From Conus ventricosus (Eukaryota > Mollusca > Gastropoda > Neogastropoda > Conidae), in assembly GCA_018398815.1 (NCBI GenBank), contig CM031616.1, positions 68,891,643-68,955,642 on the forward strand: a DNA stretch of 64,000 nt, in the 5' to 3' direction. This document shows, in pieces, positions 47,800 to 58,871 of the stretch. Each line of letters starts with the position of its first letter. Position 1 is the first letter of the stretch. Below the pieces are notes generated by a model. The model ran no database searches. It was not told the origin of the DNA and was given only the letters and a program-made list of their open reading frames with translations. Position numbers and translations under genes: made by a program.

Positions 47800-49235
47800 A
47801 CCTGCACAGATGTGCGTGCAATGGACCGAGTCGTACACAGCCGTGCAGAACTACACTGAAGGAATACACAAGCACAGACGTGCTTGCATCTCACTGGGTA
47901 GCCTGCAGCCTTGTGCAGAACTGCAGCACAGAGATTTACCGGCATAGATGTCGGTGCGTCTAGACTGGCTCGTACACAACCTTTCACAAAACTACGGTGA
48001 AAGGTCTTAACCTGCGTAGACGTGCGTGCATCTGACTAGGTCGTACACACCCTAGCGCAGAACTTCAGCAAAGGGACCCACCGGCATAGACGTGTGTGTG
48101 TCCAACTTGCTCATACACAACCTTTCTACAAAACTGTGGTGAAAGACTTGCTAGCACAGATGTGTGTGCATCTGAATAGGTCACACACAACAGCTGTACA
48201 GAACTACAGTGAAGGAACTTAGAGAAGCACAGAACTTTCGCAGACCTCAAGCGAAGAGATTTACCAGCACAGACATGCGTTCCTCTGACTAGGTCATGTA
48301 CACCCTAGTGCACAACTGCAGCAGAGGGACTTACCTGCATAGATGTGTGTGTGTGTTTGACTGGATGGTACACAACCTTGCACAAAACCATGATGAAGGG
48401 ACTTACCAGCATAGACGTGCGTGCATTTGAATGGGTCATATACAGCTGTGCAGAACTGCCGTGAAGGAACTTACAGGCATAGACGTGTGTGTGTCTGACC
48501 AAGTCGTATACAACCTTTCACAGAACTGGTGTCAAAGGACTTACCACCATAGACATGCGTGCATTTGAATGGGTCATATACAGCTGTGCAGAACTGCAGC
48601 AACGGAACTCACTGGCACAGATATGTGTGCATCTCACTGTGTTGTACACAACCTTTTGCAGAACTGCAGCGAAGAGATTCACCAGCACAGACATGTGTGC
48701 ATCTCACTGTGTTGTACACAACCTTTTGCAGAACTGCAGCGAAGAGATTCACCAGCATAGACATGCGTGCGTCTCACTGTGTTGTACACAACCTTTTGCA
48801 GAACTGCAGCGAAGAGATTCACCAGCATAGACATGCGTGCATCTGACAAGGTCATATACACCCAAGTGCAGAACTGAAGCAACGGAACTCACTGGCATAG
48901 ACATGCGTGCATCTGACTGTGTTGTACACAACCTTTTGCAGAACTGCAGCAAAGAGATTCACCAGCACAGACATGCGTGCGTCTCACTAGGTCATACACA
49001 CCCAAGTGCAGAACTGAAGCAACGGAACTCACTGGCATAGATGTACGTGCGTTTCACCGTTTTGTCCACAGCCTTGTGCAGAACTGCGGTGAAAAGACTT
49101 ACCTGCATAGACGTGTGTGAGTTGGTCGTGCACACCCTAGAGCAGAACTGCACAAAGGGTCTTACCGACATAGACGTGTGTGTGTCTGACCGAGTCACGT
49201 ACAACCTTTCGCAGAACTGCAGCAAGGGGACTTAC
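47800..49235 (-). repeat. 70-bp array of exon E 3' end plus splice donor, about 21 copies
   Basis: Starting at the exon E donor, units of 70 bp run downstream on the gene strand. A typical unit (48750-48820) is 19 nt of intron-like sequence (GTGAATCTCTTCGCTGCAG) followed by 51 nt aligning to the end of exon E at about four-fifths identity. Donor-like positions, given on the plus strand, fall near 49163, 49099, 49029, 48960, 48889, 48820, 48750, 48680, 48609, 48541, 48471, 48402, 48332, 48262, 48219, 48150, 48079, 48009, 47937, 47866 and 47809. Most keep GT, and most repeats I translated stay open in the exon's phase. Confidence 0.88.
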
Positions 49236-49382
49236 CAGCATAGACGTGTGTGCGTTTGACGGGGTTGTACACCGCCTTGTGCAGGACGTGATGCGTCAGG
49301 AAGTCCCAGGATCCAAAGAAGTATTTAGTGTTGGACGCTGACAGGTCCACCATCAGATCCTCCCCGTACCAGATGGACAGAC
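49236..49382 (-). CDS. Host gene exon E
   Basis: 147 nt. Acceptor GATGCTGGGTGTCAG, donor GTAAGT. It reads GLSIWYGEDLMVDLSASNTK, then YFFGSWDFLTHH and VLHKAVYNPVKRTHVYA, and ends in phase 1. The last 51 nt (VLHKAV...HVYA) are repeated about 21 times downstream, each with its own donor-like GT. Confidence 0.85.
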
Positions 49383-49474
49383 CTGACACCCAGCATCACC
49401 AGAGGTAGACACAGCAAAGGGCATGGGTGATTGGAGTGTGTACATGTATTTGTGTATGCTGTCACTCACGCTTG

Positions 49475-49540
49475 CACACACACACACACACATGCATGCA
49501 CGCATGCACACACACACACACACGCACACACACACGAGCA
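49475..49540. repeat. (CA)n with GCATG interruptions
   Basis: CA repeats just upstream of exon E. Confidence 0.9.
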
Positions 49541-50107
49541 TAAAGCCACACACAGCGACTCATATATTCACATATCATACACAAACAATTTATAAGTTAC
49601 TACTGAAACAATGCTCTGCAACAGTATATCAACAAAAAATTTATTTACCAAGCAAAAGAAATCGTATAATGCGACTGTACCAAGATGTTCTTTTGCAAAA
49701 TCTAATCTGTAAGAAAAGCATCAATGATGACTGTGAAGTCACATCAAGTGACTTCTGTTTAAGCTCAGAAGCAAGATCCTGAATGCTTCAAGCACAACTA
49801 TGCACCGATTAACTGTTGAAGTCGACGTCTTACCCTCACAAATTCTTCAGACAATCACTTCACGATGGTGATTGCATGTCAAGATTTATAAAAAGTGGAG
49901 CTGAGAAAACAAAAGAGGGTCTGGTATCCTGTTTCTTTTATTCCCATATGAATGTAGGCTTTCAAGTTCTCCATAAGTTCTTATGAGGTTGCTTTTGTAC
50001 ATACCTACACAATGAGATGTAGGCATACAGACAGAGAATAAAGGAGGATGGCAGAATAACGGAGTTAGATACAAACAGATACTGTATAGCTGGGGGCTGG
50101 AAAACTG
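49541..50107. other. Intron sequence, nothing recognised
   Basis: AT-rich sequence between exon E and the SINE at 50108. Confidence 0.4.
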
Positions 50108-50405
50108 GCAGCTGGAATAGCTCAGGTGGTAGAGCGCCGGACTCGTAATATTGGTGATCCTGGGGTTGTGGGTTTGAATCTCCACCGGGGCCGTTTCAGT
50201 ACAGGGTGGGTTTTCCCGCTGAGTAAACATTGGTTCTGACTCCATTTCCTCAAGAGTCCTTTGAATGATACTGAGGTTCTGTGTGTGAACGCACACATAA
50301 CATCTTGCACACACACGTAAAATCCCGTCACCAACTTTCGGAAGAGAAGACCAGTTTGGTTGTTGGTATGGATGACACGTTACACATAGCATGCACCCTG
50401 CATGA
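50108..50405 (+). mobile_element. tRNA-derived SINE
   Basis: The head has an A-box region TAGCTCAGGTGGTAGAGCG and B box GGGTTTGAATCTC. The body continues CCACCGGGGCCGTTTCAGTA and matches 46630-46950 in reverse, including the ACGCACACATAACATCTTGC segment. It ends near GTTACACATAGCATGCACCC. Opposite strand to the host gene. Confidence 0.85.
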
Positions 50406-51100
50406 TAAATGAAAGAATGAAGGAAATAAGGATACTGACTGAACAATATTGATTGGATGATACAGGAAACGACTGAATGAAGCCCTGGCAGGCAGCTCTT
50501 CAGTCGGCACTACCCAGGTAGGCAGCCCGTTGTGTACATGAGAGTGTGTTTTGTCAGTGCTTTGGCATGGTGCTTTGAAAATGGATTGTTATCACAATAA
50601 TTATTATTGCTATTATAAAGAAACAGGCTTGAAACAAACGGCAGAAAAATGGGAATTAAACACAAAGAAAGAGACTTAGACAGAAAAGAAAAGAACAGAG
50701 ACAGAAAGGGGAAGAGAGCGAGAAGGACAGCAGCCAGTATGACCCGTTTAGCAACGACAAAAACGCCATTACTGAACATGTGAAAAACCTCTTGATAACT
50801 CTGAATCAGGAAGTAGAAATGGGAAGAACAAGGGTGGAGGGGAGGTAACAGTGGAGGACAAAGAGACATGGGCGAGGGAGAGGACGAGGAGGGTCACCAT
50901 TATTTTTTCATTCTGTATACTTGTTTCCAATAAACAAAAAAATTGTTAACTTTGCAACCTCAATCAGTCAATGTCTCTGTTGAGCTTCAGCATTACATCA
51001 AGCCTCAAAGCAGGTTGACAAGAACAATTAAAAGAAAAAAAAAAGAAGGATTTTAAAAAAATTCACAAACGTTAAGACAAACATTGGATAGTTTCTGACT
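50406..51100. other. Intron sequence, nothing recognised
   Basis: Mixed-composition sequence with no motif. Included for completeness. Confidence 0.4.
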
Positions 51101-51106
51101 TGAGGC

Positions 51107-51423
51107 AAACAAATTTGAAAAATTATTGATAAAGCTCCGCCGAAAATTGTTGACAAACGAATCACAAGACAAAACACAACGCGTTTCGACCTCTTAGGTG
51201 TTCTTCAGGCAAGATACACAACACTCAGGACAATGAAAATGAACAAGCAGTCACTGATCTTCATCCAATTCATCACAAGATGGGCGTTATCTCTCAACAC
51301 CCACCTTGCGCCACAATTGGATGAAGACCTAAGAGTTTGAAATGCGTCATGTTTTGTCTTGTGATTCGTTTGTCAACGTTTTTCGGCAGAGCTTTATCAA
51401 TAATTTTTCAGATTTGTTTAGAT
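51107..51423. mobile_element. Foldback element, about 317 bp
   Basis: The arms are near-perfect reverse complements: AAAAATTATTGATAAAGCTC ... TTGACAAACGAATCACAAGA on the left, matched on the right by TCTTGTGATTCGTTTGTCAA ... AGCTTTATCAATAATTTTT. Each arm is about 90-100 bp. The middle contains GCGTTTCGACCTCTTAGGTG, shared with 19990-20025. Arm-like relatives lie at 53925-54000 and 54215-54270. No coding capacity. Confidence 0.8.
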
Positions 51424-51488
51424 TTCCGCCTGCAGTTGTGTCACTTTGCAAATTGAGGCATATGATTTAGATTACAGAAAGGGTGCCC

Positions 51489-53342
51489 GTTTGGCTTACC
51501 TCCTAATCATAGATCGTTTGGCTTACCTCCTAATCATAGATCGTTTGGCTTACCTCTTAATTGTAACTCGCTTGGCTTACCTATAAACTGTAGATCATTT
51601 GCCTTACCTCTTAATTGTAGATCGTTTGGCTTACCTCTTACTTGTAGATCATTTGGCTTACCTCTTACTTGCAGATTGTTTGGCTTACCTCTAAGCTGTA
51701 GATTGTTTGGCTTACCTCTTACTTGTAGATTGTTTGGCTTACCTCTTACTTGTAGATTGTTTGGCTTACCTCTAAGCTGTAGATTGTTTGGCTTACCTCT
51801 TACTTGTAGATTGTTTGGCTTACCTCTTACTTGTAGATTGTTTGGCTTACCTCTTACTTGTAGACTGTGTGGCTTACCTCTAAGCTGTAGATTGTTTGGC
51901 TTACCTCTAAGCTGTCGATTGCTTGGCTTACCTCTTACTTGTAGATTGTTTGGCTTACCTCTAAGCTGTAGATTGTTTGGCTTACCTCTTACTTGTAGAT
52001 TGTTTGGCTTACCTCTTACTTGTAGACTGTTTGGCTTACCTCTAAGCTGTAGATTGTTTGGCTTACCTCTAAGCTGTCGATTGCTTGGCTTACCTCTTAC
52101 TTGTAGATTGTTTGGCTTACCTCTAAGCTGTAGATCGTTTGGCTTACCTCTTACTTGTAGATTGTTTGGCTTACCTCTTACTTGTGGATTGTTTGGCTTA
52201 CCTCTTAATTATAGATTGTTTGGCCTACCTCTAAGCTGCAGATTGTTTGACTTACCTCTTAATTATAGATTGTTTGGCTTACCTCTTACTTGTAGATTGT
52301 TTGGCTTACCTCTTACTTGTAGATTGTTTGGCTTACCTCTAAGCTGTCGATTGTTTGGCTTACCTCTAAGCTGTCGATTGCTTGGCTTACCTCTTACTTG
52401 TAGATTGTTTGGCTTACCTCTAAGCTGTAGATTGTTTGGCTTACCTCTTACTTGTAGATTGTTTGGCTTACCTCTTACTTGTAGACTGTTTGGCTTACCT
52501 CTAAGCTGTAGATTGTTTGGCTTACCTCTAAGCTGTCGATTGCTTGGCTTACCTCTTACTTGTAGATTGTTTGGCTTACCTCTAAGCTGTAGATCGTTTG
52601 GCTTACCTCTTACTTGTAGATTGTTTGGCTTACCTCTTACTTGTGGATTGTTTGGCTTACCTCTTAATTATAGATTGTTTGGCCTACCTCTAAGCTGCAG
52701 ATTGTTTGACTTACCTCTTAATTATAGATTGTTTGGCTTACCTCTTACTTGTAGATTGTTTGGCTTACCTCTAAGCTGCAGATTGTTTGGCTTACCTCTA
52801 AGCTGTCGATTGCTTGGCTTACCTCTTACTTGTAGATTGTTTGGCTTACCTCTAAGCTGTAGATTGTTTGGCTTACCTCTTACTTGTAGATTGTTTGGCT
52901 TACCTCTTACTTGTAGACTGTTTGGCTTACCTCTAAGCTGTAGATTGTTTGGCTTACCTCTAAGCTGTCGATTGCTTGGCTTACCTCTTACTTGTAGATT
53001 GTTTGGCTTACCTCTAAGCTGTAGATCGTTTGGCTTACCTCTTACTTGTAGATTGTTTGGCTTACCTCTTACTTGTGGATTGTTTGGCTTACCTCTTAAT
53101 TATAGATTGTTTGGCCTACCTCTAAGCTGCAGATTGTTTGACTTACCTCTTAATTATAGATTGTTTGGCTTACCTCTTACTTGTAGATTGTTTGGCTTAC
53201 CTCTTACTTGTAGATTGTTTGGCTTACCTCTAAGCTGCAGATTGTTTGGCTTACCTCTTAATTGTAGATTGTTTGGCTTACCTCTAAGCTGTAGATTGTA
53301 GATTGTTTGGCTTACCTCTTAATTATAGATTGTTTGGCTTAC
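51489..53342 (-). repeat. 27-bp array of exon D/intron junction, about 68 copies
   Basis: The unit on the plus strand is GATTGTTTGGCTTACCTCT plus a variable ACTTGTA, AAGCTGTA, AATTATA or AAGCTGCA ending. On the gene strand each unit carries AGAGGTAAGCC, a consensus 5' splice site. The CTGCAG-type unit matches the true exon D junction at 25 of 27 positions. A higher-order period of 432-459 bp (16-17 units) is marked by the ACTTGTGGATTG variant near 52183, 52642 and 53074. The plus strand is open for 541 codons only because 27 is a multiple of three. Confidence 0.92.
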
Positions 53343-53424
53343 CTCTCAACTGCAGATCCTGCACCAGCTGGTACTTGATGAACAGCGTGGTGAAGTTCTC
53401 AAACCACATTTGTGCCGAGTCATT
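53343..53424 (-). CDS. Host gene exon D
   Basis: 82 nt. Acceptor GTTCTTTGCAG, donor GTAAGC. It reads NDSAQMWFENFTTLFIKYQL then VQDLQLR, ending in phase 1. It carries NDS and NFT sequons. The last 13 nt of this exon and first 14 nt of the intron are the template of the 27-bp array that starts right here. Confidence 0.85.
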
Positions 53425-53667
53425 CTGCAAAGAACAGTGTAATCAATGTAAAGAAAAGTACAGAATTACATGTGGCGAGTCTGTGCCATCCCCACAAGAA
53501 GGATGAACGTAACTCTGCCAATTTCTTAAGAAGAGTCTTACACCCAGGGAGATGGAGACGGACTCCCAACAGGTGACATAACAGCTCTCTTCTCCACACA
53601 GATTTGACCATCCTCAAATGCTTGCTGGGAAGTGTTTAATATTTACATTTCAACGCCTTCTCCTTCA

Positions 53668-53688
53668 CCCCCCCCCCCCCCCCCCCCC
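53668..53688. repeat. Poly-C tract
   Basis: 21 uninterrupted cytosines in the intron upstream of exon D. Confidence 0.9.
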
Positions 53689-53904
53689 TACTTTGTTTTT
53701 TTTCCAAAAATAAATCTGTGTAAAGTCAGTCATAATGACAGAAAAATTGTTTGCCTGCACTAGCTCTCACCAATCTTTATTTTTCCAACATACAATTATT
53801 AATGAAGCCCTTAACATTTCACTATTTGGCTCTATGATTCAGCGCCCATCATGTGCCGAATTCGAGAGGATCAATGGTTGCTCATTTTTTTTGTTTTCAT
53901 TGTC

Positions 53905-54300
53905 CTGAATGTTGGTTCTCTTGCCTGAAGAAGACCTACGAAGTCGAAATGTGTCACATTTTGTCTTGCAATTTGTTTGTCTCCATTATCTGGCGGATTA
54001 ACTATAAGCTTTTTCCTTTTAAAAATTCATTTTGCTATTTGGTTATCAAGTGTCTACATCTGACGCCATACCCTCAGTACTATGCCAGTGTCACAGTTTC
54101 AGCTATCGTGACCATTTTCTGCAGTCAGACTGTGCACATTTCTGTACATATTCAAAACCTTAAGACAGTAGCAACACTTTGATATCTGACATATTTTCAT
54201 GCACAAACTTTGTTTCATGAGGTTGAAACGTGTTGCGTCTTGTCTCATGATCTGTTTGGCCCTGTTATGTGGTGGATTTACTTTCAAACTCCTTTTAAAA
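53905..54300. repeat. Foldback-family fragments
   Basis: Two stretches, about 53925-54000 and 54215-54270, share the GAAATGTGTCACATTTTGTC / GAAACGTGTTGCGTCTTGTC and TTGTCT-(CC)-TTAT-TGG(C)GGATT layout with the arms of the 51107-51423 element, with considerable divergence. Confidence 0.5.
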
Positions 54301-55080
54301 TTCATTTCATGATCAGTAAAACTGTCATCACAAGCTTCTGTTTCAAAAATAAGTGCCTAAATCTCTGAACTGGGTAAGAATTAAACCACCAGTGGAGGAT
54401 CGCAATTCTCATGAGACCCAAGCACAGGCTATATTGCACATTCTTAGCCCTTTCCAGCACTGATGTGATCGACAATGCATGGAGAAATAAACCATCAGCT
54501 AATCATTGAGACGGTGGGCAGATGTGTATGTCCCTTGCATCCTTTCTGGATCCTCAAGCATAGCCTCAAAGGTTTTCTTTTGCATGGGTTTCCCCACTCA
54601 TGTTGTGTTGTTGTTGTTGCTACTTAAGTACTTCTACCTTCACCGCCCTTTCCTCTCATTTCCTTATCGTTCTTATCGCTCGGTGCCCTGGGAAGCAGCT
54701 GGATTGTGATTCTCTCCCCCTGGAGTTGATGGTGCCTTAGACTTACACTCAGTGTACCTTTGTTGAATACCATGGACGGACAAACACCCTGAGGCCAAGT
54801 ACTGTAGATGGGTCTCCCTGTTGGCAGACGATACAGAAGATTCTTATCACAAGTCGCAGATTAATGGCCCCTCTTTGCTGCCAGGAAAGGGTTTACTAGT
54901 TACATTTTATCGCCCCGTTTACGCTTTAACGCCCCCTTCTTCATTCCCATCTGTCCACAGCTTCCAATCCTTTATACCTTTTCTTTCATTTTCTTTTCTT
55001 TTCTTCAGCATAAGACCTTGCCAAATGGTTGTCATAATGACAGTGAGAGGGTGAGAATTGTTGGTCGACGGTTGAGTTCT
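54301..55080. other. Intron sequence, nothing recognised
   Basis: A short GTTGTTGTTG run at 54606. No motif recognised. Confidence 0.4.
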
Positions 55081-55084
55081 TGAC

Positions 55085-55335
55085 TAGCTGGTTCAGCAAC
55101 ATAAATGCATGTCTACAATTCATGTATTTCTTATTAATCAGTTTCAGCAATATAAATGCATGTCTATGAGTCATATGCTTTTTATTAATCAGGTTCAGCA
55201 ATATAAATGCATGTGTACAAGTCATATGTTTTATATTAATCAGGTTCAGCAATATAAATGCAGGTCTACAAGCCATATGTTTTTTATTAATCAGGTTCAG
55301 TAATATAAATGCATGTGTACGATTCATGTGTTCCT
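55085..55335. repeat. 54-bp tandem array, about 5 copies
   Basis: Units share GGTTCAGCAATATAAATGCA then TGT-TACAAGTCATATGTTTT and TATTAATCA. Confidence 0.85.
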
Positions 55336-55644
55336 TATTTTAAGCTTGTATTTTTTTGTCTCCAAGAAAAGCGTAATGAATCTATATAAGGAATGAAAGT
55401 GCACATGAGTGTGTGAATCCGAGTGAGAATCGAAATCAACTGTGAATAAAACTCTAACATGGTTTATATGACTTCATAAAGTTAACCCTAATAAAAAGCT
55501 TAATACAGCTCATCATCTATGCAGCAGGCAGTATTTACAACAGCAGCTGCATTCAAGTTTTTCCACAAGTATGTAGCAAGCAGTCTTTAAAGTGACCTGT
55601 CTTGGTTTCATATAAAATAACGCAGCCTTTTCCGAGCTATGAGC

Positions 55645-56062
55645 TGTCGTTGGACGGACATGGTAGTGCCCTCCGGAGGGATGGTTTACTCACGCCAGCT
55701 CCGTGACTAGATAAGATAATGTTCTTATAGCCCAGCCGACCACAAAGGGCCACATCAGGGCTGTGCTCCGTGACTAAGTAATGATAGTCGTCAGTAGGGG
55801 GGCTTAGAAGGTGATGTCCTGTATATGTTGGACCAGGAAAAGCACCACTGAACACCACCGAAGTGACTCGGCAGCAGTGCAGCGTCTCCTCCAGTGGGTA
55901 GCCTGATGACGACTTGACATCGGCCGCTCCCTGCCAAGTGCCGGAGACAGGGCTGCAGCAGGCCAGAACTGGGGGTGGCTGTGACTGGACGGGGTGTCGG
56001 AATGAGCGGCATGCTGGGCGCAGTGCCACTGAGGTGGCGCAGAAGACGGGACAGCACCAAAA
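55645..56062 (+). mobile_element. 5'-truncated copy of the 930-bp SINE, with a nested insertion
   Basis: Homologous to the 3' half of 12161-13090 in reverse (GCTGTCGTTGGACGGAC, GTGCCCTCCGGAGGGA, ACCACCGAAGTGACTCGGCA, GAGGTGGCGCAGAAGACGGG). It ends in an A-rich tail at 56058-56080, about 100 bp from the exon C donor. Its middle is interrupted by the 55-bp insertion at 55710-55764. Confidence 0.82.
55710..55764 (-). mobile_element. 55-bp retroposed tail with 12-bp target-site duplication
   Basis: GCTCCGTGACTA occurs at 55698-55709 and 55765-55776. The insert, read on the minus strand, ends GGCTGGGCTATAAGAACATT then ATCTTATC, the tail also found at 8067-8152 and 61190-62100. The related SINE at 12161-13090 lacks this insertion at the corresponding place and so shows the empty site. 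Confidence 0.82.
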
Positions 56063-56171
56063 ACAAACAAACAACAAAAACCCTGGGCCACACAGGAAGA
56101 CAAACAGTGGACCACGACAAAGACAAGAGAAAAACGAACTGACTCGAACAGAGCGGCGTAAGTGGGCTCAC

Positions 56172-56327
56172 CAGGTTATAGTAGATGCCCTTGGTGACCT
56201 CGTCCATTTTGACCTTGACCTTGGGGATGATCTGGCTGTGAATTTCACCCAAAGAATGTCGCCGTCGGTTGGAGCCGTCAAAGCACCTGTCTCCTTTCTT
56301 GTCTTTTTTCACCAGGCATGTGTCCCC
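56172..56327 (-). CDS. Host gene exon C
   Basis: 156 nt, 52 codons, phase 0 at both ends. Acceptor GTCATTTTCAG, donor GTGAGC. It reads GDTCLVKKDKKGDRCFDGSN, then RRRHSLGEIHSQIIPKVKVK and MDEVTKGIYYNL. Two Cys and a basic stretch. Being phase 0-0, it could be skipped without changing frame. Confidence 0.85.
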
Positions 56328-56960
56328 CTGAAAATGACGTTCAGTGTACACGTGATATACTTATCCAAAAATCCAGGTCACCAGACATCGCTCCGCAATG
56401 GTCCTGTCACACAACTTCATCCTTCACAACCTATCATATCTATCAGCTATCCCGGAGTCTTGAAGACCATCAGGACGCCACAGAAGACATCGCAACCAGC
56501 TTCCTCCACTCCTCCCGGTTCTCAGACAGCTCTTAGGCAGGTGCTGAGTGTGAGGCCAGTCCATGCACTGATGTTGTCCTCCCATCTCTTTCTCTGTCTT
56601 CCTCTCCTTCTGCCTCCTCGCACTGTTCCTTGTAGACCAGTTTGTACAAGTTGTGTTGATCTTCATACATGACCATACCATCTCATTGTCCTTCTTTTCC
56701 CTGAGGACAACAGGTCTTTGTATGATCCAGTGGCTTGCCTTACTCTGGCCGGGACCTTCATGTTGATAAGGACTACATTACCAACTTGGAGATTATTCAC
56801 AAGTGGTGAACAATTACTGTACTAAGTGCTGTACAATCTGAGACAGGTAGTGATGTAACAGCGTTGACAGGTCCATGTGACACTACAATAAAAGGACTGC
56901 AACGACTGTAAGAAGACCTCTTAAGGTTTGACAAAGACCTGTAACAGAACGCTCTGCATG
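56328..56960. other. Intron sequence upstream of exon C, nothing recognised
   Basis: Mixed composition with no motif I recognise. Confidence 0.4.
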
Positions 56961-56992
<32 letters not shown>

Positions 56993-57047
56993 CTGTGTGT
57001 GTGTGTGTGTGTGTGTGTGTATACAGCGTGCATGGGTGCAAGCGTGC

Positions 57048-57104
<57 letters not shown>

Positions 57105-57130
57105 CAGCGTGCATGGGTGCAAGCGTGCCT

Positions 57131-57199
<69 letters not shown>

Positions 57200-57225
57200 C
57201 AGCGTGCATGGGTGCAAGCGTGCCT

Positions 57226-57291
<66 letters not shown>

Positions 57292-57316
57292 AGCGTGCAT
57301 GGGTGCAAGCGTGCCT

Positions 57317-57377
<61 letters not shown>

Positions 57378-57403
57378 CAGCGTGCATGGGTGCAAGCGTG
57401 CCT

Positions 57404-57480
<77 letters not shown>
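56961..57480. repeat. Higher-order (GT)n array
   Basis: Five blocks of (GT)15-30 are separated by nearly identical spacers of about 37 bp (ATACAGCGTGCATGGGTGCA then AGCGTGCCTACG). Both GT and spacer were thus amplified together. The alternating purine-pyrimidine sequence could adopt Z-DNA over about 500 bp. Confidence 0.95.
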
Positions 57481-57481
<1 letters not shown>

Positions 57482-57966
57482 TTGAGTGAGTGTGTATGTT
57501 CGAGTGTGTGTATGTGTGTAAGGGGGGAGGGGTAGTGTTGGGCATAGGTAATTGTGAACAGAGCTGGGTGGGTGGGGGTGAGGTTGAAAAAACAGAAAAA
57601 TATGATAACATGATAAATTTTGGTTTGATTCCGAAAATGAAGATTTAAAAAAGTTGACGGTCCATGCCACGATGCTGCATGAGGTAATGACGCAAGATGG
57701 ACTCTTCCAACCATCTCCCAAAGATGGACTCTCCCAACCATCTCAAACTCAGTTCACGTCCACAAAACACACGTCGTGCACCGTGTTTGTCCAGTACGAC
57801 TTTCTCACTCAATGGCTTTACATGGACCCTCTCAAAGCCAGCTGTCCAGGAACAAGCACTCTACTGGCATTTTCACCACAGTCTGGAACATCAGCTGAAC
57901 AGACTGCTCTCCCCTGATCAGCTACGTTGGGTTTGTGAATTCTCCCTCCCAGTTTGGTACCATGAA

Positions 57967-58281
57967 CTTGCCTTGGCTTAAGGCTGTGTCAGACCAGTTG
58001 ACATAGGCTAGAACACCAAGGCTACATCAAAATGTTGTTATGCTCTGCATAGTTATGCGGGGATTGTCTTCAGTTGTGACAAGCTCCTAGCATAACATTA
58101 TCAGTCTCCAAAATCCCCTGAAGTCGGAGTGTGGCTGCCCATGTGGCGGGGTAATCAAAAACGGTCACACACGTAATGTTCTCATCCCCAGCTGATGCAT
58201 TTGTACCCTAGTGTTCAAGTACTTCGGCTGTTCGGATGATCCCTGGAGTCTTTTAGCCAGGGTACGACAACAACAACAACA
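57967..58281 (+). mobile_element. SINE-like retroposon copy (family of 28506)
   Basis: Full-length copy flanked by GTACCATGAA at 57957-57966 and 58282-58291. It starts near CTTGGCTTAAGGCTGTGTCA and ends in ACGACAACAACAACAACA. Confidence 0.85.
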
Positions 58282-58784
58282 GTACCATGAATTGTCTGTT
58301 TGAAATTGATGGCATAGGATGACCCATATCACCACTTCTTTTCAGTTCAACTTCAAAAGACAAACAAACAAAAAAAACAACAAAAAGAAATTCAAAACTG
58401 TGATGTGGAACACAGAAGCATATGAAAGGACCTGAAAAGGCCTCAAGGTGTCCAAAGAAGCTTGTGCTGGTGGAGTATAAAGGGACCATGTGCCGGAATC
58501 ACGAAGACCTGATGGGACCCCTAAAAGTCCTGAATAATCATTACTGTGGTGCAGCTGTGAAGAGTTTCAGTTCATACACTGCTGGTGGAAATAGTGATTC
58601 AGCAAACCAGGGAACAGTTTAGAACTCAATCTGTACAAGATATCAGGCTGCCTGTTAAACTGCCATTCTATTTTTCTTTTCAAAACTCTGAAAAGTCTCG
58701 AGTTCCCCTCAAAATGAGTTTACAGCTTGCCCAAACCATTTCTTAAAAACACTGTCGCAATTTCAATGGTTCCATTTTCCTTTT

Positions 58785-58839
58785 TGTACTCCCAGTTCTT
58801 ATAGAACTGGGAGTACTTTACAATGGGAACAAAAAAATG

Positions 58840-58871
<32 letters not shown>

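Noticed and set aside
47259..47987. 242-codon minus-strand ORF in the last intron
   Set aside because: It combines array translation, a (GAAA)n tract and a poly-C run; no motifs, no splice support.
51676..53301. 541-codon plus-strand ORF of FGLPLTCRL-type 9-residue repeats
   Set aside because: It is the translation of the 27-bp non-coding array; frame openness follows from the period being a multiple of three. The real gene is on the other strand.
55791..56672. ORFs of 186 and 252 codons around exon C
   Set aside because: Most of their length is SINE sequence; only 56172-56327 on the minus strand is supported as an exon.
56797..57741. Long ORFs of His-Thr or Cys-Val repeats
   Set aside because: Microsatellite translation only.
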